This document shows positions 26,047 through 33,633 of a stretch of DNA of 64,000 nt, piece after piece. The translations under genes were made by a program, and so were the position numbers. The notes beneath the pieces were generated by a model. That model saw only the letters and a list, made by a program, of their open reading frames with translations. It did no database searches and was not told the DNA's origin. The stretch is from Alphaproteobacteria bacterium (GTDB lineage Bacteria > Pseudomonadota > Alphaproteobacteria > Sphingomonadales > Sphingomonadaceae). Position 1 is the stretch's first letter, and each line of letters opens with the position of its first letter. The stretch covers positions 41,588 to 105,587 of the forward strand of contig JAHJIJ010000008.1 of the NCBI GenBank assembly GCA_018823325.1, given 5' to 3'.

Positions 26047-27347
26047 AGCGCCGGCTATTCTGGAAGATCTGGTTGGGCTTCTGGGCGGCGTACCTGCTGC
26101 TTACAACGGGCCTATGGTCCTATTGGTCGCTCCAACCTGCACCGTTTCGACCTGACTGGGACCCGCCCCACGCGGCCGGCGTAGCGCTCCTCGAGACCGC
26201 GGCGACAGCGCTGGACCGGGGCGGTCAGAGCGGCCTGGCACAGCAGGTCGCGAGCTGGCCATCCTTTCATCGCAAGCGCCTGACCGTCGCTCCCTTGGCC
26301 AAGGATTCCTGTGCGCCGACGGCGAACCCGCGCGCCATCGCTCGCCAGTCGAACGGATATTGCCTGCGCTACGCAACGCCGCCGCTGTCCGATGTCGATG
26401 ACGACTGGGTGTCCACGGTGGCACCACCCGATTATCTGATCGCGATCGCTCTGGCCGGCCTCCTGTTCAGTGCCGCGCTGGCCGCCTACCTCTCATCGCC
26501 GATCCACCGCTTGCAAGTTGGGTTCGAAAGACTTGCGCAGGGTGACCTTAGTGTCCGGCTCGGGCCGACGATGGGCCGTCGCAAGGACGAGGTCGCCGAC
26601 CTGGCTCGCGATTTCGATGCGATGGCGGAGCGGCTTCAGGAACTGGTCCGCGCACGCGACCGCCTGCTCCATGACGTGTCGCACGAGCTACGCTCGCCAC
26701 TGGCGCGGATGCGGCTGGCTGCGGACCTGCTGCGCCGCGATCCCGGCCGCCTCGAGACCTCGCTTGACCGCATCGACCGCGAGGCGGGTCATCTCGATGC
26801 GCTGGTGGGTGAATTGCTGACGCTCGCCCGGCTGGAAAGCGATGCGGGCAGGAACGAGGATTATTTCGATCTGCTGGAGGTGCTGCGACTCGTAACCGAG
26901 GATACGCAGTTCGAAGCCGAGGCGCAGGGTGTGACCTTGAACGTCGACCTGCCGACCGACAGCGCCGATGAGGATTGGCTGGTCCTCGGAAGCGGCCAAC
27001 TCGTGCACCGCGCCTTCGAGAACATCCTGCGCAACGCCTTGCGTTTCTCGTCCCAGGGGTTCGGCGTACGTCTCACGCTTGAACGGGAAGGCACGGACCG
27101 CTGCATCGTCACGGTGGACGATGAAGGGCCGGGCATTGCCGACGGCGAGGCAACGCGGCTACTGGAGCCGTTTGTGCAAGGCGCGCGCCAGAGCGGTATG
27201 GGCTTTGGCCTCGGGCTTGGCATCGCACGCCGCGCCATAGCCGCCAGTGGCGGGTCAGTAACTCTGGCGAACCGCTTGGGCGGCGGGCTGCGCGTCACGA
27301 TCGCCCTGCCCTTGGCGCGCGGTGCTTTGAACCATGCCAAATTTTGA
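26043..27347 (+). CDS. sensor histidine kinase (EnvZ/CpxA-like)
   Basis: 434 residues. TM1 about 8-28, a short periplasmic sensor of about 100 residues, TM2 about 133-152 ('YLIAIALAGLLFSAALAAYL'). HAMP ('SSPIHRLQVGFERLAQGDLS'), H-box with His214 in 'DVSHELRSPLARMR', N-box 'ENILRNALRF', G1 'VDDEGPGI', and G2 'GMGFGLGLGIARR'. All catalytic motifs are intact. It phosphorylates the partner regulator in response to an envelope signal, probably an antimicrobial or membrane stress given the linked efflux pump. The periplasmic segment has two Cys residues ('KDSCAPTANP', 'NGYCLRY') that could form a disulfide. Confidence 0.92.
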   Translation: MKRRLFWKIWLGFWAAYLLLTTGLWSYWSLQPAPFRPDWDPPHAAGVALLETAATALDRGGQSGLAQQVASWPSFHRKRLTVAPLAKDSCAPTANPRAIARQSNGYCLRYATPPLSDVDDDWVSTVAPPDYLIAIALAGLLFSAALAAYLSSPIHRLQVGFERLAQGDLSVRLGPTMGRRKDEVADLARDFDAMAERLQELVRARDRLLHDVSHELRSPLARMRLAADLLRRDPGRLETSLDRIDREAGHLDALVGELLTLARLESDAGRNEDYFDLLEVLRLVTEDTQFEAEAQGVTLNVDLPTDSADEDWLVLGSGQLVHRAFENILRNALRFSSQGFGVRLTLEREGTDRCIVTVDDEGPGIADGEATRLLEPFVQGARQSGMGFGLGLGIARRAIAASGGSVTLANRLGGGLRVTIALPLARGALNHAKF

Positions 27348-27513
27348 AGCGCCCTGGGCTGGCGGCGCGTACGATCGCAATTCGTCCCCTTTCAACGTCG
27401 CATCGCTACAAGGGCGGCACTCATCATCCTGGGCAATGTAGGTTACAGCAACTGGCTCGTCGATTGCCTTAGCCAATACAGGGCAAAGCGAGACGAGGAA
27501 TCAACCCCGGATC

Positions 27514-27630
27514 ATGGTCGAACAGGAGGAACTGGATGAGTGGTTCAGGCGGGAGGTTCTACCTCTCGCTTCTGCATGCGTTGTGTTGCACACGTCGCCT
27601 TTCAAGCATTGGAGGTCGCCCTCCACTTAG
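27514..27630 (+). pseudogene. possible N-terminal remnant of an ECF sigma factor
   Basis: A 38-codon frame whose first 19 residues, 'MVEQEELDEWFRREVLPLA', resemble the start of FecI-type sigma-70 factors in sphingomonads ('LDEWF..E(V/I)LPLE..L'). The remainder ('SACVVLHTSPFKHWRSPST') does not match, and no further sigma domain follows. This would be a truncated relic. Similarity is judged from a short stretch, so it could be chance. Confidence 0.35.
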
Positions 27631-27642
27631 ATTTCGATAATG

Positions 27643-28161
27643 TCAGCGCGCACGCCGGCTATGGATTTTCTTGAGCAGGCGCCGCAACTCCGTGATTTCT
27701 GGGCCAGTTAATTCAGTCGTTAAGGCACTGTCCGCGTTTCGAACGATGCCTCGAAGCCGCTGTAGCGTCTCTTCTCCGCGCCGAGTGGTGAATATCCCGA
27801 AGGAGCGGCGATCGCCAGAAATTGTGCGACGCTCCACACAGTCTCGCTCTTCCCAGAAGTTGATCGCCAAGCTGGTCGCCGGATGTGAAAGTGCCAAAGC
27901 CGCAGCCAGCCGGGCCTGTCTCAAGCCGGGGTTTCGGCTTATCACTTCAAGCATCGAGAACCGATGCGGCGTGATATCCGTGTCTCCGAAACCTTGCCTC
28001 AACAGCTCGCGGCCATGGAGCCATGTAAGTTTGATTGAAAAGCCGGTGAGCTCGTTCAGGAGGCCGTGATCGAAATCGGGCTGATCAGATGACGCCGCAC
28101 AATGCAGTCCATGTGATTGTGCGGTCCCGGGCTTGGGGTTGCTGCTCATCTGCAGAAACAT
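27643..28161 (-). CDS. MarR-family transcriptional regulator
   Basis: 172 residues from ATG 28161 (ATG 28149 is also possible; an open frame reaches a TTG at 28227). Winged-helix core: 'DITPHRFSMLEVISRNPGLR', 'QARLAAALALSHPATSLAIN', 'VERRTISGDRRSFGIFTTRRG' (recognition wing), then a C-terminal dimerisation helix 'LTGPEITELRRLLKKIHS'. It lacks the OhrR-type N-terminal Cys motif. It is divergent from the LuxR-type gene at 28371, with about 210 bases between. It may respond to an aromatic ligand and act on itself and that neighbour, which is inference. Confidence 0.88.
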   Translation of the reverse strand: MFLQMSSNPKPGTAQSHGLHCAASSDQPDFDHGLLNELTGFSIKLTWLHGRELLRQGFGDTDITPHRFSMLEVISRNPGLRQARLAAALALSHPATSLAINFWEERDCVERRTISGDRRSFGIFTTRRGEETLQRLRGIVRNADSALTTELTGPEITELRRLLKKIHSRRAR

Positions 28162-28370
28162 GGCGAGCGCTAACTTTCGCGGCAAGTGAAAACCGTTATT
28201 GCCAATGACTATTACCACGGATAACAATGTGACAACCGCCTGTAGAGCGCGGGCGACGAAGATGTCGAGAGGATGCGCAAAGGCTCACTTATCAAGGGGC
28301 CATCATGGTTCGCCGCGCGTCTTCTTGCGTCGCAGGATGTCTTGCGGCGGCGAGCGAAATTGGGGGCTAG

Positions 28371-29498
28371 ATGATAAGTTCGGACATCCTCCTCGACCTG
28401 TATAATTGTCCGGCCGATCCTGGGCGCTGGCGCCTGGTTCTTGACAGAATGTGCCATGAGTTCGGGGTCGCAAGCGCTGTCGTGCAGCGTTTTCGTCCGT
28501 CGGGCGCATCGATAGAGCAGACCTGGATGGTCAGGGACTCCGCTTCGATGAGGGATGCGGACCTCCACGACCGGCTTGTGAACAATGACGCCAACCCACG
28601 GCTTAATGTGCGCATTGCTCAACCTTTCCAGCATTATGCCATTGCACGCGACCGGGACCTCTTCCGCGCTGACTGTCCGCACTGGGCGGCCCTGCGCAAT
28701 CGCTTGCGGGCCGCGGGATTGGGGGAGTCGATTGGAGCTGGTGCGCAGCATGAGAATGGGGAGTCGCTGGCGCTGGTCCTGCATCGTCGCCACGACGATC
28801 TTCGGCCATTCACGGAAGACAACGAACGAGCTCTTTTGCAGCTTCTACCGCATGTCGAAAATGCCGTGAACCTTGGCCGACGTCTGGAATGCCAGGAAAA
28901 CCGGGTCAGACAGATCGAGGAGATCGCTGACGGGTTGCCCATCGGGATCCTCACTTTCGATCGCGAATGCATCATCACCTGGGCGAATGATGCCGCCGAG
29001 GACATTTTGCGGCGGTCCCCCCATCTGCGCGCGCCAGGCGGTCGTTTGTGCGCTGTGAAGAGCAATAGACCCGACAAGTTTGGAGCGATTGTCAAAACCG
29101 GGGTGGTTTCGCCTTTCGGCGTCGTCTCGGAGTCGCTAGTGCTGGGAGCCGACAATGAGGACGAGTTACACATCGTCATTGTTCCCCCGACGTCGGATAT
29201 GGACCAGTCTGCTCTGTTATTGTCGGAACCACGGCGGACGCAGACGGCCCCTATAGAGGAAATTGCGCGCCTCCTGCGCGTCACTCCGGCGGAAGCGCGC
29301 GTGGCTGCTGCCCTGTGCGCCGGGCACACCCTCAAGGAATATGCCGAGAGCCGCGGCATTAGCGAGGGAAGCGCGCGGAACCAGTTGAAACAGGTGCTGG
29401 CGAAGACGGGTACGCGAAGGCAATCCGAACTGATCCGTCATCTATGCAGCTCCGTGATTTTCCAGACTGGAAATCAGCGCCAGCACCTGGTGACCTAA
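28371..29498 (+). CDS. LuxR-type HTH regulator with PAS-like sensor region
   Basis: 375 residues. The C-terminal domain (about 300-362) is a LuxR/GerE helix-turn-helix: 'LLRVTPAEARVAAALCAGHTLKEYAESRG', then 'ISEGSARNQLKQVLAKTGTRRQSEL' (read in pieces). The middle part (about 180-290) looks PAS-like, with 'IADGLPIGILTFDRECIITWANDAAEDIL'. The N-terminal 150 residues look like a GAF-type sensor. No autoinducer-binding domain motif is seen. It heads the cluster of serine hydrolase, two TonB-dependent proteins and tannase-like esterase, and is the best candidate to bind the duplicated 18-base motif in front of those genes. Confidence 0.85.
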   Translation: MISSDILLDLYNCPADPGRWRLVLDRMCHEFGVASAVVQRFRPSGASIEQTWMVRDSASMRDADLHDRLVNNDANPRLNVRIAQPFQHYAIARDRDLFRADCPHWAALRNRLRAAGLGESIGAGAQHENGESLALVLHRRHDDLRPFTEDNERALLQLLPHVENAVNLGRRLECQENRVRQIEEIADGLPIGILTFDRECIITWANDAAEDILRRSPHLRAPGGRLCAVKSNRPDKFGAIVKTGVVSPFGVVSESLVLGADNEDELHIVIVPPTSDMDQSALLLSEPRRTQTAPIEEIARLLRVTPAEARVAAALCAGHTLKEYAESRGISEGSARNQLKQVLAKTGTRRQSELIRHLCSSVIFQTGNQRQHLVT

Positions 29499-29577
29499 AT
29501 TGAACGTCCGGTGTTGGTCGTGATTATCTCAAAACCGGATTGCCTGGACACGACGGCATTGAGATCATTTAATTTCC

Positions 29578-29687
29578 CGTCATCCTGAACTTATTTGGCT
29601 TGTGCCGCCCTTTGGGTCAGGGTCCTTGGTCTGATCAAACGCAGGTCTCGAAGTCTCCATGGATGCTGAAACAAGTTCAGCATGACG
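29578..29687. repeat. long inverted repeat element, sphingomonad type
   Basis: Terminal arms CGTCATCCTGAACTTATTT (29578-29596) and AAACAAGTTCAGCATGACG (29669-29687) are complementary at 17 of 19 positions and enclose about 70 bases. The form 'CGTCAT.CTGAACTTG' is a well-known dispersed palindromic element in sphingomonads. It may end the LuxR-gene transcript (stop at 29498). Confidence 0.8.
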
Positions 29688-29819
29688 ATGTGAGGATTAC
29701 CGCTTCCCAGCCATATCCGAATTCCAATTTCCCCGTGAGCGCCGACGTTAATTTGACCGTCGTTCATCTGTGAAACTGCCCACGCGCGCATTTCGTCCAG
29801 CGTCAAACGCGGACATTTG

Positions 29820-29837
29820 TATCCCATTTGGGACTTT
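29820..29837 (+). promoter_or_regulatory. duplicated 18-base motif, copy 1 (upstream of serine hydrolase)
   Basis: TATCCCATTTGGGACTTT, containing the inverted repeat TCCCA-TT-TGGGA. Its last base is exactly 50 bases before the ATG at 29887. An identical copy lies at 31258-31275, with the same distance to the next gene's start. Confidence 0.7.
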
Positions 29838-29886
29838 GCCGCTCTGCCGGGACGGCCATAGGCTTGGGCTGAAAGCGAGGAAGTCG

Positions 29887-31137
29887 ATGGAAACAAAAAT
29901 GTATCATGTGCTGATCCGGGCCACCCTTTTACTGAGCGTCGGACTAACCCCCGCGGTGGCGGTTTCACAGCCCGCACTGCCTCCACAATTGACGAGTGGC
30001 GCGCCCTCGGATGTTCCCGTAGCCGTTCAGCAACTGCGCTGGTCCATGAACGATGCCAATGTGAACAGCCTCACATTTCGTACCATGGACACGCTGTTCA
30101 CGACCCGGACCGTTCCGCGCTCGGGGTCTGTGTGGCAGCTCGAGCGCAACGATCGTCCCCTGGACTTCACTTACCAGTTCAAGGGCGAGCGCTACACGCC
30201 GGAGCAGTTCCTCGATCGCACCTTCACGAACGCGCTGCTCGTGATGAAGGACGGCAAGATCGTTTACGAGCGTTACCTGAACAACAGCAATGCTGACACA
30301 CGCTTCATGGGTTGGTCGATGACGAAGTCGTTCACCTCGGTCCTGGTGGGAATCGCCTTGGCCGAGGGTCGCATCAAGTCGCTGGACGACCGGATCGAGA
30401 CCTATCTGCCGGAGTTGAAAGGCGGGGGTTACGAAGGCACCACGATCCGCCAGATCTTGCAGATGCGATCAGGCGTCGACTACGAGGAGCGCTACGATTT
30501 CGCTAACCCGGGGATCGCTGCGACCAACCACATAGACGCGTTGGTCAAGAACGTGGCCAGATTCGCCGATCCGGCTCGCACGGTCAAGCGCCTCCACAAG
30601 CCGGGTGAGGTCTTTCAGTACAAGACGATCGACACCGCTGTTCTTGGCTGGCTCGTCGAACGGGTAAGCGGCAGCACGATTGCTGCCTATATGACCGAGC
30701 ATCTGTGGGAACCGCTCGGCGCCGAACGCGACGGCTTCTTCATCATGGATGGGCCGCCCGGGGTCGGGCGCGAATTCAACGGCGCTGGCTACAACGCAAC
30801 ATTGCGCGACTACGCCAGATTCGGGCTCATGATGATGAATCAGGGGCAGGCGAATGGGCATCAGATCATTTCGCCGGAATGGGTCGCGCTTTCCACCAAG
30901 CCGACAGAACCGGGCCAGCCCGGCCCAGGCGGTGCTGAAAGCGGCTATGGCATGCAATGGTGGACGTTCGGCAAGGGTGCCTATGCGGCCCTGGGTCTTC
31001 AGGGGCAGTATATCTATGTCGATCCAACAACGCGCACCGTCGTGGTCAAAATGAGCCACTTCCCACCGGCCGACATGACGGCGTCGGAAGAAACATCAGC
31101 CTTTCTCGAGGCAGCCTCAAGCTGGACTCCGCGCTAA
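29887..31137 (+). CDS. secreted serine hydrolase, class C beta-lactamase/NylB-like
   Basis: 416 residues from ATG 29887 with GAGGA 6 bases upstream. Signal peptide about 1-28 ('LIRATLLLSVGLTPAVAVSQ'), so periplasmic. The class C/penicillin-recognising fold has the SxxK pair Ser144-Lys147 in 'GWSMTKSFTSVLVGIALAEG'. The Tyr motif appears as 'YKTIDTAVLGWLVERVSG', and the third motif region reads 'YAALGLQGQYIYVDP'. The pattern is closer to 6-aminohexanoate-dimer hydrolase (NylB) and esterases of this fold than to true AmpC. It hydrolyses an amide or ester of unknown type. It shares a promoter-proximal 18-base motif with the TonB receptor that follows. Confidence 0.87.
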   Translation: METKMYHVLIRATLLLSVGLTPAVAVSQPALPPQLTSGAPSDVPVAVQQLRWSMNDANVNSLTFRTMDTLFTTRTVPRSGSVWQLERNDRPLDFTYQFKGERYTPEQFLDRTFTNALLVMKDGKIVYERYLNNSNADTRFMGWSMTKSFTSVLVGIALAEGRIKSLDDRIETYLPELKGGGYEGTTIRQILQMRSGVDYEERYDFANPGIAATNHIDALVKNVARFADPARTVKRLHKPGEVFQYKTIDTAVLGWLVERVSGSTIAAYMTEHLWEPLGAERDGFFIMDGPPGVGREFNGAGYNATLRDYARFGLMMMNQGQANGHQIISPEWVALSTKPTEPGQPGPGGAESGYGMQWWTFGKGAYAALGLQGQYIYVDPTTRTVVVKMSHFPPADMTASEETSAFLEAASSWTPR

Positions 31138-31170
31138 GCAAGCGCACCGTTCAAGCGATACATCAGCACT

Positions 31171-31204
31171 GCGCCGCGACGGTGGTTTTCCACCATCGCG
31201 GCGC
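31171..31204 (+). terminator. strong hairpin after serine hydrolase gene
   Basis: Arms GCGCCGCGA-C-GGTGG and CCACC-A-TCGCGGCGC form 14 base pairs with one C/A mismatch and a TTTT loop. It starts 33 bases after the stop codon. No T-run follows, so it may act as an RNA 3'-end stabiliser or a factor-dependent terminator. Confidence 0.55.
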
Positions 31205-31257
31205 AAATGTGTTCGCCCCTGCCGCCTCAAGCCATCTCCTGCGACCCAGCCCGCGCA

Positions 31258-31275
31258 TATCCCATTTGGGACTTT
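31258..31275 (+). promoter_or_regulatory. duplicated 18-base motif, copy 2 (upstream of TonB receptor)
   Basis: Identical to 29820-29837 over all 18 bases, including the TCCCA-TT-TGGGA inverted repeat, and again ending exactly 50 bases before a start codon (GTG 31325). Flanking sequence differs, so this is not simply a longer duplication. Confidence 0.7.
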
Positions 31276-31324
31276 CTCGGCCGATCACGTCGACCCTAAT
31301 CATCAAAAAAAGAGGGAGGATCCT

Positions 31325-33607
31325 GTGAAGACAACAACACACGTTTGCTTCGAGCGGAGGCCTGGGAGCAAGGCCACGATAGCGCGCAGTTTCCGCGCCG
31401 TTCTACTGTCGGCTGCCGTGGGGACGATCATTCCCTCCGGGGCCGCCTGGGCGCAAGAAGCTGCCACGTCAGCGCAGGTCGGTACCGGCACAACCAGCGC
31501 CGATTCACTTCAGGTCATCGTCGTAACTGCGCAGCGGCGCGACGAGAATCTTCAGGACGTTCCTATCGCGGCCACCGTACTCGGCGGCGGTCAGCTCGAC
31601 TCCAGAGCGGTCGACGCCGTGGCCGATCTGCAGTTCGTCGCGCCTTCGCTCTCAGTAACCGATGCTGGCGAGACGCAGTCGGTCAATATCCGGGGCATTG
31701 GCATCGCGAGCAACTCGCCCAACATCTCCAATGGCGTCGCCACTTACATAGACGGCCTTTTCCAGCCGCCGATCGTCACGAGCATTCCGTTCTACGACAT
31801 TGGCACGATCGAGGTCCTTCGCGGTCCGCAGGGCACGCTGGTCGGCAACAACTCGACCGGCGGCGCGATTTTCATCAACTCGGCCAATCCATCCGTGGAC
31901 GTCATCAATGGCTACGCCAAGGGGGCCATCGGCAATTATGGCCTCCAGGAAATCGAAGGCGCGCTCAACGTTCCTCTCGGGAGTACATTGGCGGTGCGCG
32001 CGGCAGGAATTTTCACGGACCGCGGCAGCTACTACGATGACGTCGGCCCCTTCGACAACGATGCCGGAAAGCTCCACGAGATTGGCGGACGACTTGGCCT
32101 CCTTTGGGAGCCGGGCGCGTTCCGGGCGCTCGTCAAGCTGCAGTGGCACGAGCAGGACACGGGCGGATATGCCTATCGTCCCGCCCCCGGAACCGATTTC
32201 GCGCCTTTCGCTGTCGGCGATATCCGGACGCTGAGCTACGATCACGAAACCGCCAAGGTGGAACGCGCCTTTCTGGCAAGCGCTGAACTGCGGTACGAAT
32301 TCGGCGGCGGGCTCGTCCTTCGTTCGCTCAGCGGGTATCAGTACAAGCGCAACACCTATCTCGCCGATACCGACGCGAGCCAGGCGCCTCCATCCGCAGG
32401 CGGCGGTCTGTCCACCGACTATTTCGCCGGCGAGAAGCAGTATAATCAGGAAATCAACGTGATTTCCCCTACCGACGGCGCCTTCGACTGGATCCTTGGC
32501 GGTTATTACCAACACAACGATATCGTCGTGAACATCAACAATATGGCGCCTCCGGGCGTTATGATCACGCCGCGCAACAGCAAGGACATCCTCGGCTTTT
32601 TCGGGCAGGCCAATTACCAGCTGGTTGATCGGCTCGAGCTCCAGCTCGGCGCCCGCTACTCGCATTTCAACGCCCGGGGCACCGGCACGGTCGTGCTGGG
32701 ACAAGGGGCGCCTGGCTTCCCGCCGAGCGGCATCGTCCTTTCCGATTTGGCGGGCAATCACAAGGACTCAATGGTGACCGGCAAGGCGGCCCTCAACTGG
32801 ACCGTAGCCGACGATCATCTTCTCTACGCCTTTGCGGCGAGGGGCTACAAGCCGGGTGGCTTCAATTGCCTGCCGAGCCCCCAGTGCGATCAGCCCGAGT
32901 TCGATCCGGAGACCGTCTGGAACTATGAAATCGGCTGGAAGGGTTCGCTCGCCGATCGGCGCGTGAACGTCCAGCTCGCTGCGTTTTACAACGACTTCAA
33001 GAACTTCCAGTTCGACGTTATTGAAACGGCGACGGGGACTAACGGCGTCCGCAATGTCGGAAGCGCGATCATCAAGGGCTTCGAGGCGCAGATCCAGGCG
33101 CGGTTCGGCGGTCTGGGGCTGGATGCCGGCGTTGGCTATCTCGACACCAAGCTTTCAAGCCTCACCTTCGTCAACACGCGCCTGTTGCCGCCCGGACAGC
33201 TCGGGCCGCAATGCGCGCCCGGCGTGCCGTCGAACCCGCCGGCGTGCTTTGACTATGGGCCCTTCATCATCACGACCTCGGGGGGGAATAATCTCTATTC
33301 GCCCAAGTGGACCTTCAACGGCGGCATCGAATATGTCATCGATCTGTCGGACGGCGTGTCGCTCACGCCGCGCGTGAACTACGGCTATGTGGGCAGCCGC
33401 TTCAATTATCTCGCTTACGGACCGGGCGACTTGCTCCCATCCCGCGCGCTGGTGTCCGCACTTGTGACTCTGCGGGTCAATGACATCACCGTGGAGGCCT
33501 ACGGGACGAACCTGACCGACAAGGAGTATGTCGCGGGGCGGAGCGGCGACAACGAGTTCTACGGCGCGCCGCTCGAATATGGGCTCCGGGTCGGCGTGCG
33601 GTTCTGA
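31325..33607 (+). CDS. TonB-dependent receptor
   Basis: 760 residues, GTG start with GGGAGGA 7 bases upstream. Signal peptide about 1-43 ending 'GAAWAQ'. TonB-box-like 'QVIVVTAQRRDENLQDVP' precedes the plug (about 65-175: 'LQFVAPSLSVTDAGETQSVN', 'IEVLRGPQGTLVGNNSTGGA'). The barrel ends 'YGLRVGVRF' with a terminal Phe. This is the FyuA/CirA-like, non-siderophore receptor type widespread in sphingomonads for aromatic and plant-derived compounds. It precedes a second barrel protein by 26 bases and a tannase-like esterase, forming a probable operon 31325-37515. The 18-base motif upstream links it to the serine hydrolase gene. Confidence 0.92.
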   Translation: MKTTTHVCFERRPGSKATIARSFRAVLLSAAVGTIIPSGAAWAQEAATSAQVGTGTTSADSLQVIVVTAQRRDENLQDVPIAATVLGGGQLDSRAVDAVADLQFVAPSLSVTDAGETQSVNIRGIGIASNSPNISNGVATYIDGLFQPPIVTSIPFYDIGTIEVLRGPQGTLVGNNSTGGAIFINSANPSVDVINGYAKGAIGNYGLQEIEGALNVPLGSTLAVRAAGIFTDRGSYYDDVGPFDNDAGKLHEIGGRLGLLWEPGAFRALVKLQWHEQDTGGYAYRPAPGTDFAPFAVGDIRTLSYDHETAKVERAFLASAELRYEFGGGLVLRSLSGYQYKRNTYLADTDASQAPPSAGGGLSTDYFAGEKQYNQEINVISPTDGAFDWILGGYYQHNDIVVNINNMAPPGVMITPRNSKDILGFFGQANYQLVDRLELQLGARYSHFNARGTGTVVLGQGAPGFPPSGIVLSDLAGNHKDSMVTGKAALNWTVADDHLLYAFAARGYKPGGFNCLPSPQCDQPEFDPETVWNYEIGWKGSLADRRVNVQLAAFYNDFKNFQFDVIETATGTNGVRNVGSAIIKGFEAQIQARFGGLGLDAGVGYLDTKLSSLTFVNTRLLPPGQLGPQCAPGVPSNPPACFDYGPFIITTSGGNNLYSPKWTFNGGIEYVIDLSDGVSLTPRVNYGYVGSRFNYLAYGPGDLLPSRALVSALVTLRVNDITVEAYGTNLTDKEYVAGRSGDNEFYGAPLEYGLRVGVRF

Positions 33608-33633
33608 CAGGGGGCGGGGACGGGAACGCCGCG

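Noticed and set aside
29887..31137. Antibiotic-resistance beta-lactamase
   Set aside because: The fold is shared, but the second and third motifs (YKTIDT, no KTG) differ from AmpC and fit NylB-like esterase/amidase proteins, and the context is catabolic.
31171..31204. CRISPR-like or attenuator repeat
   Set aside because: It is a single hairpin with no repetition or leader-peptide frame; more likely an RNA 3'-end structure.
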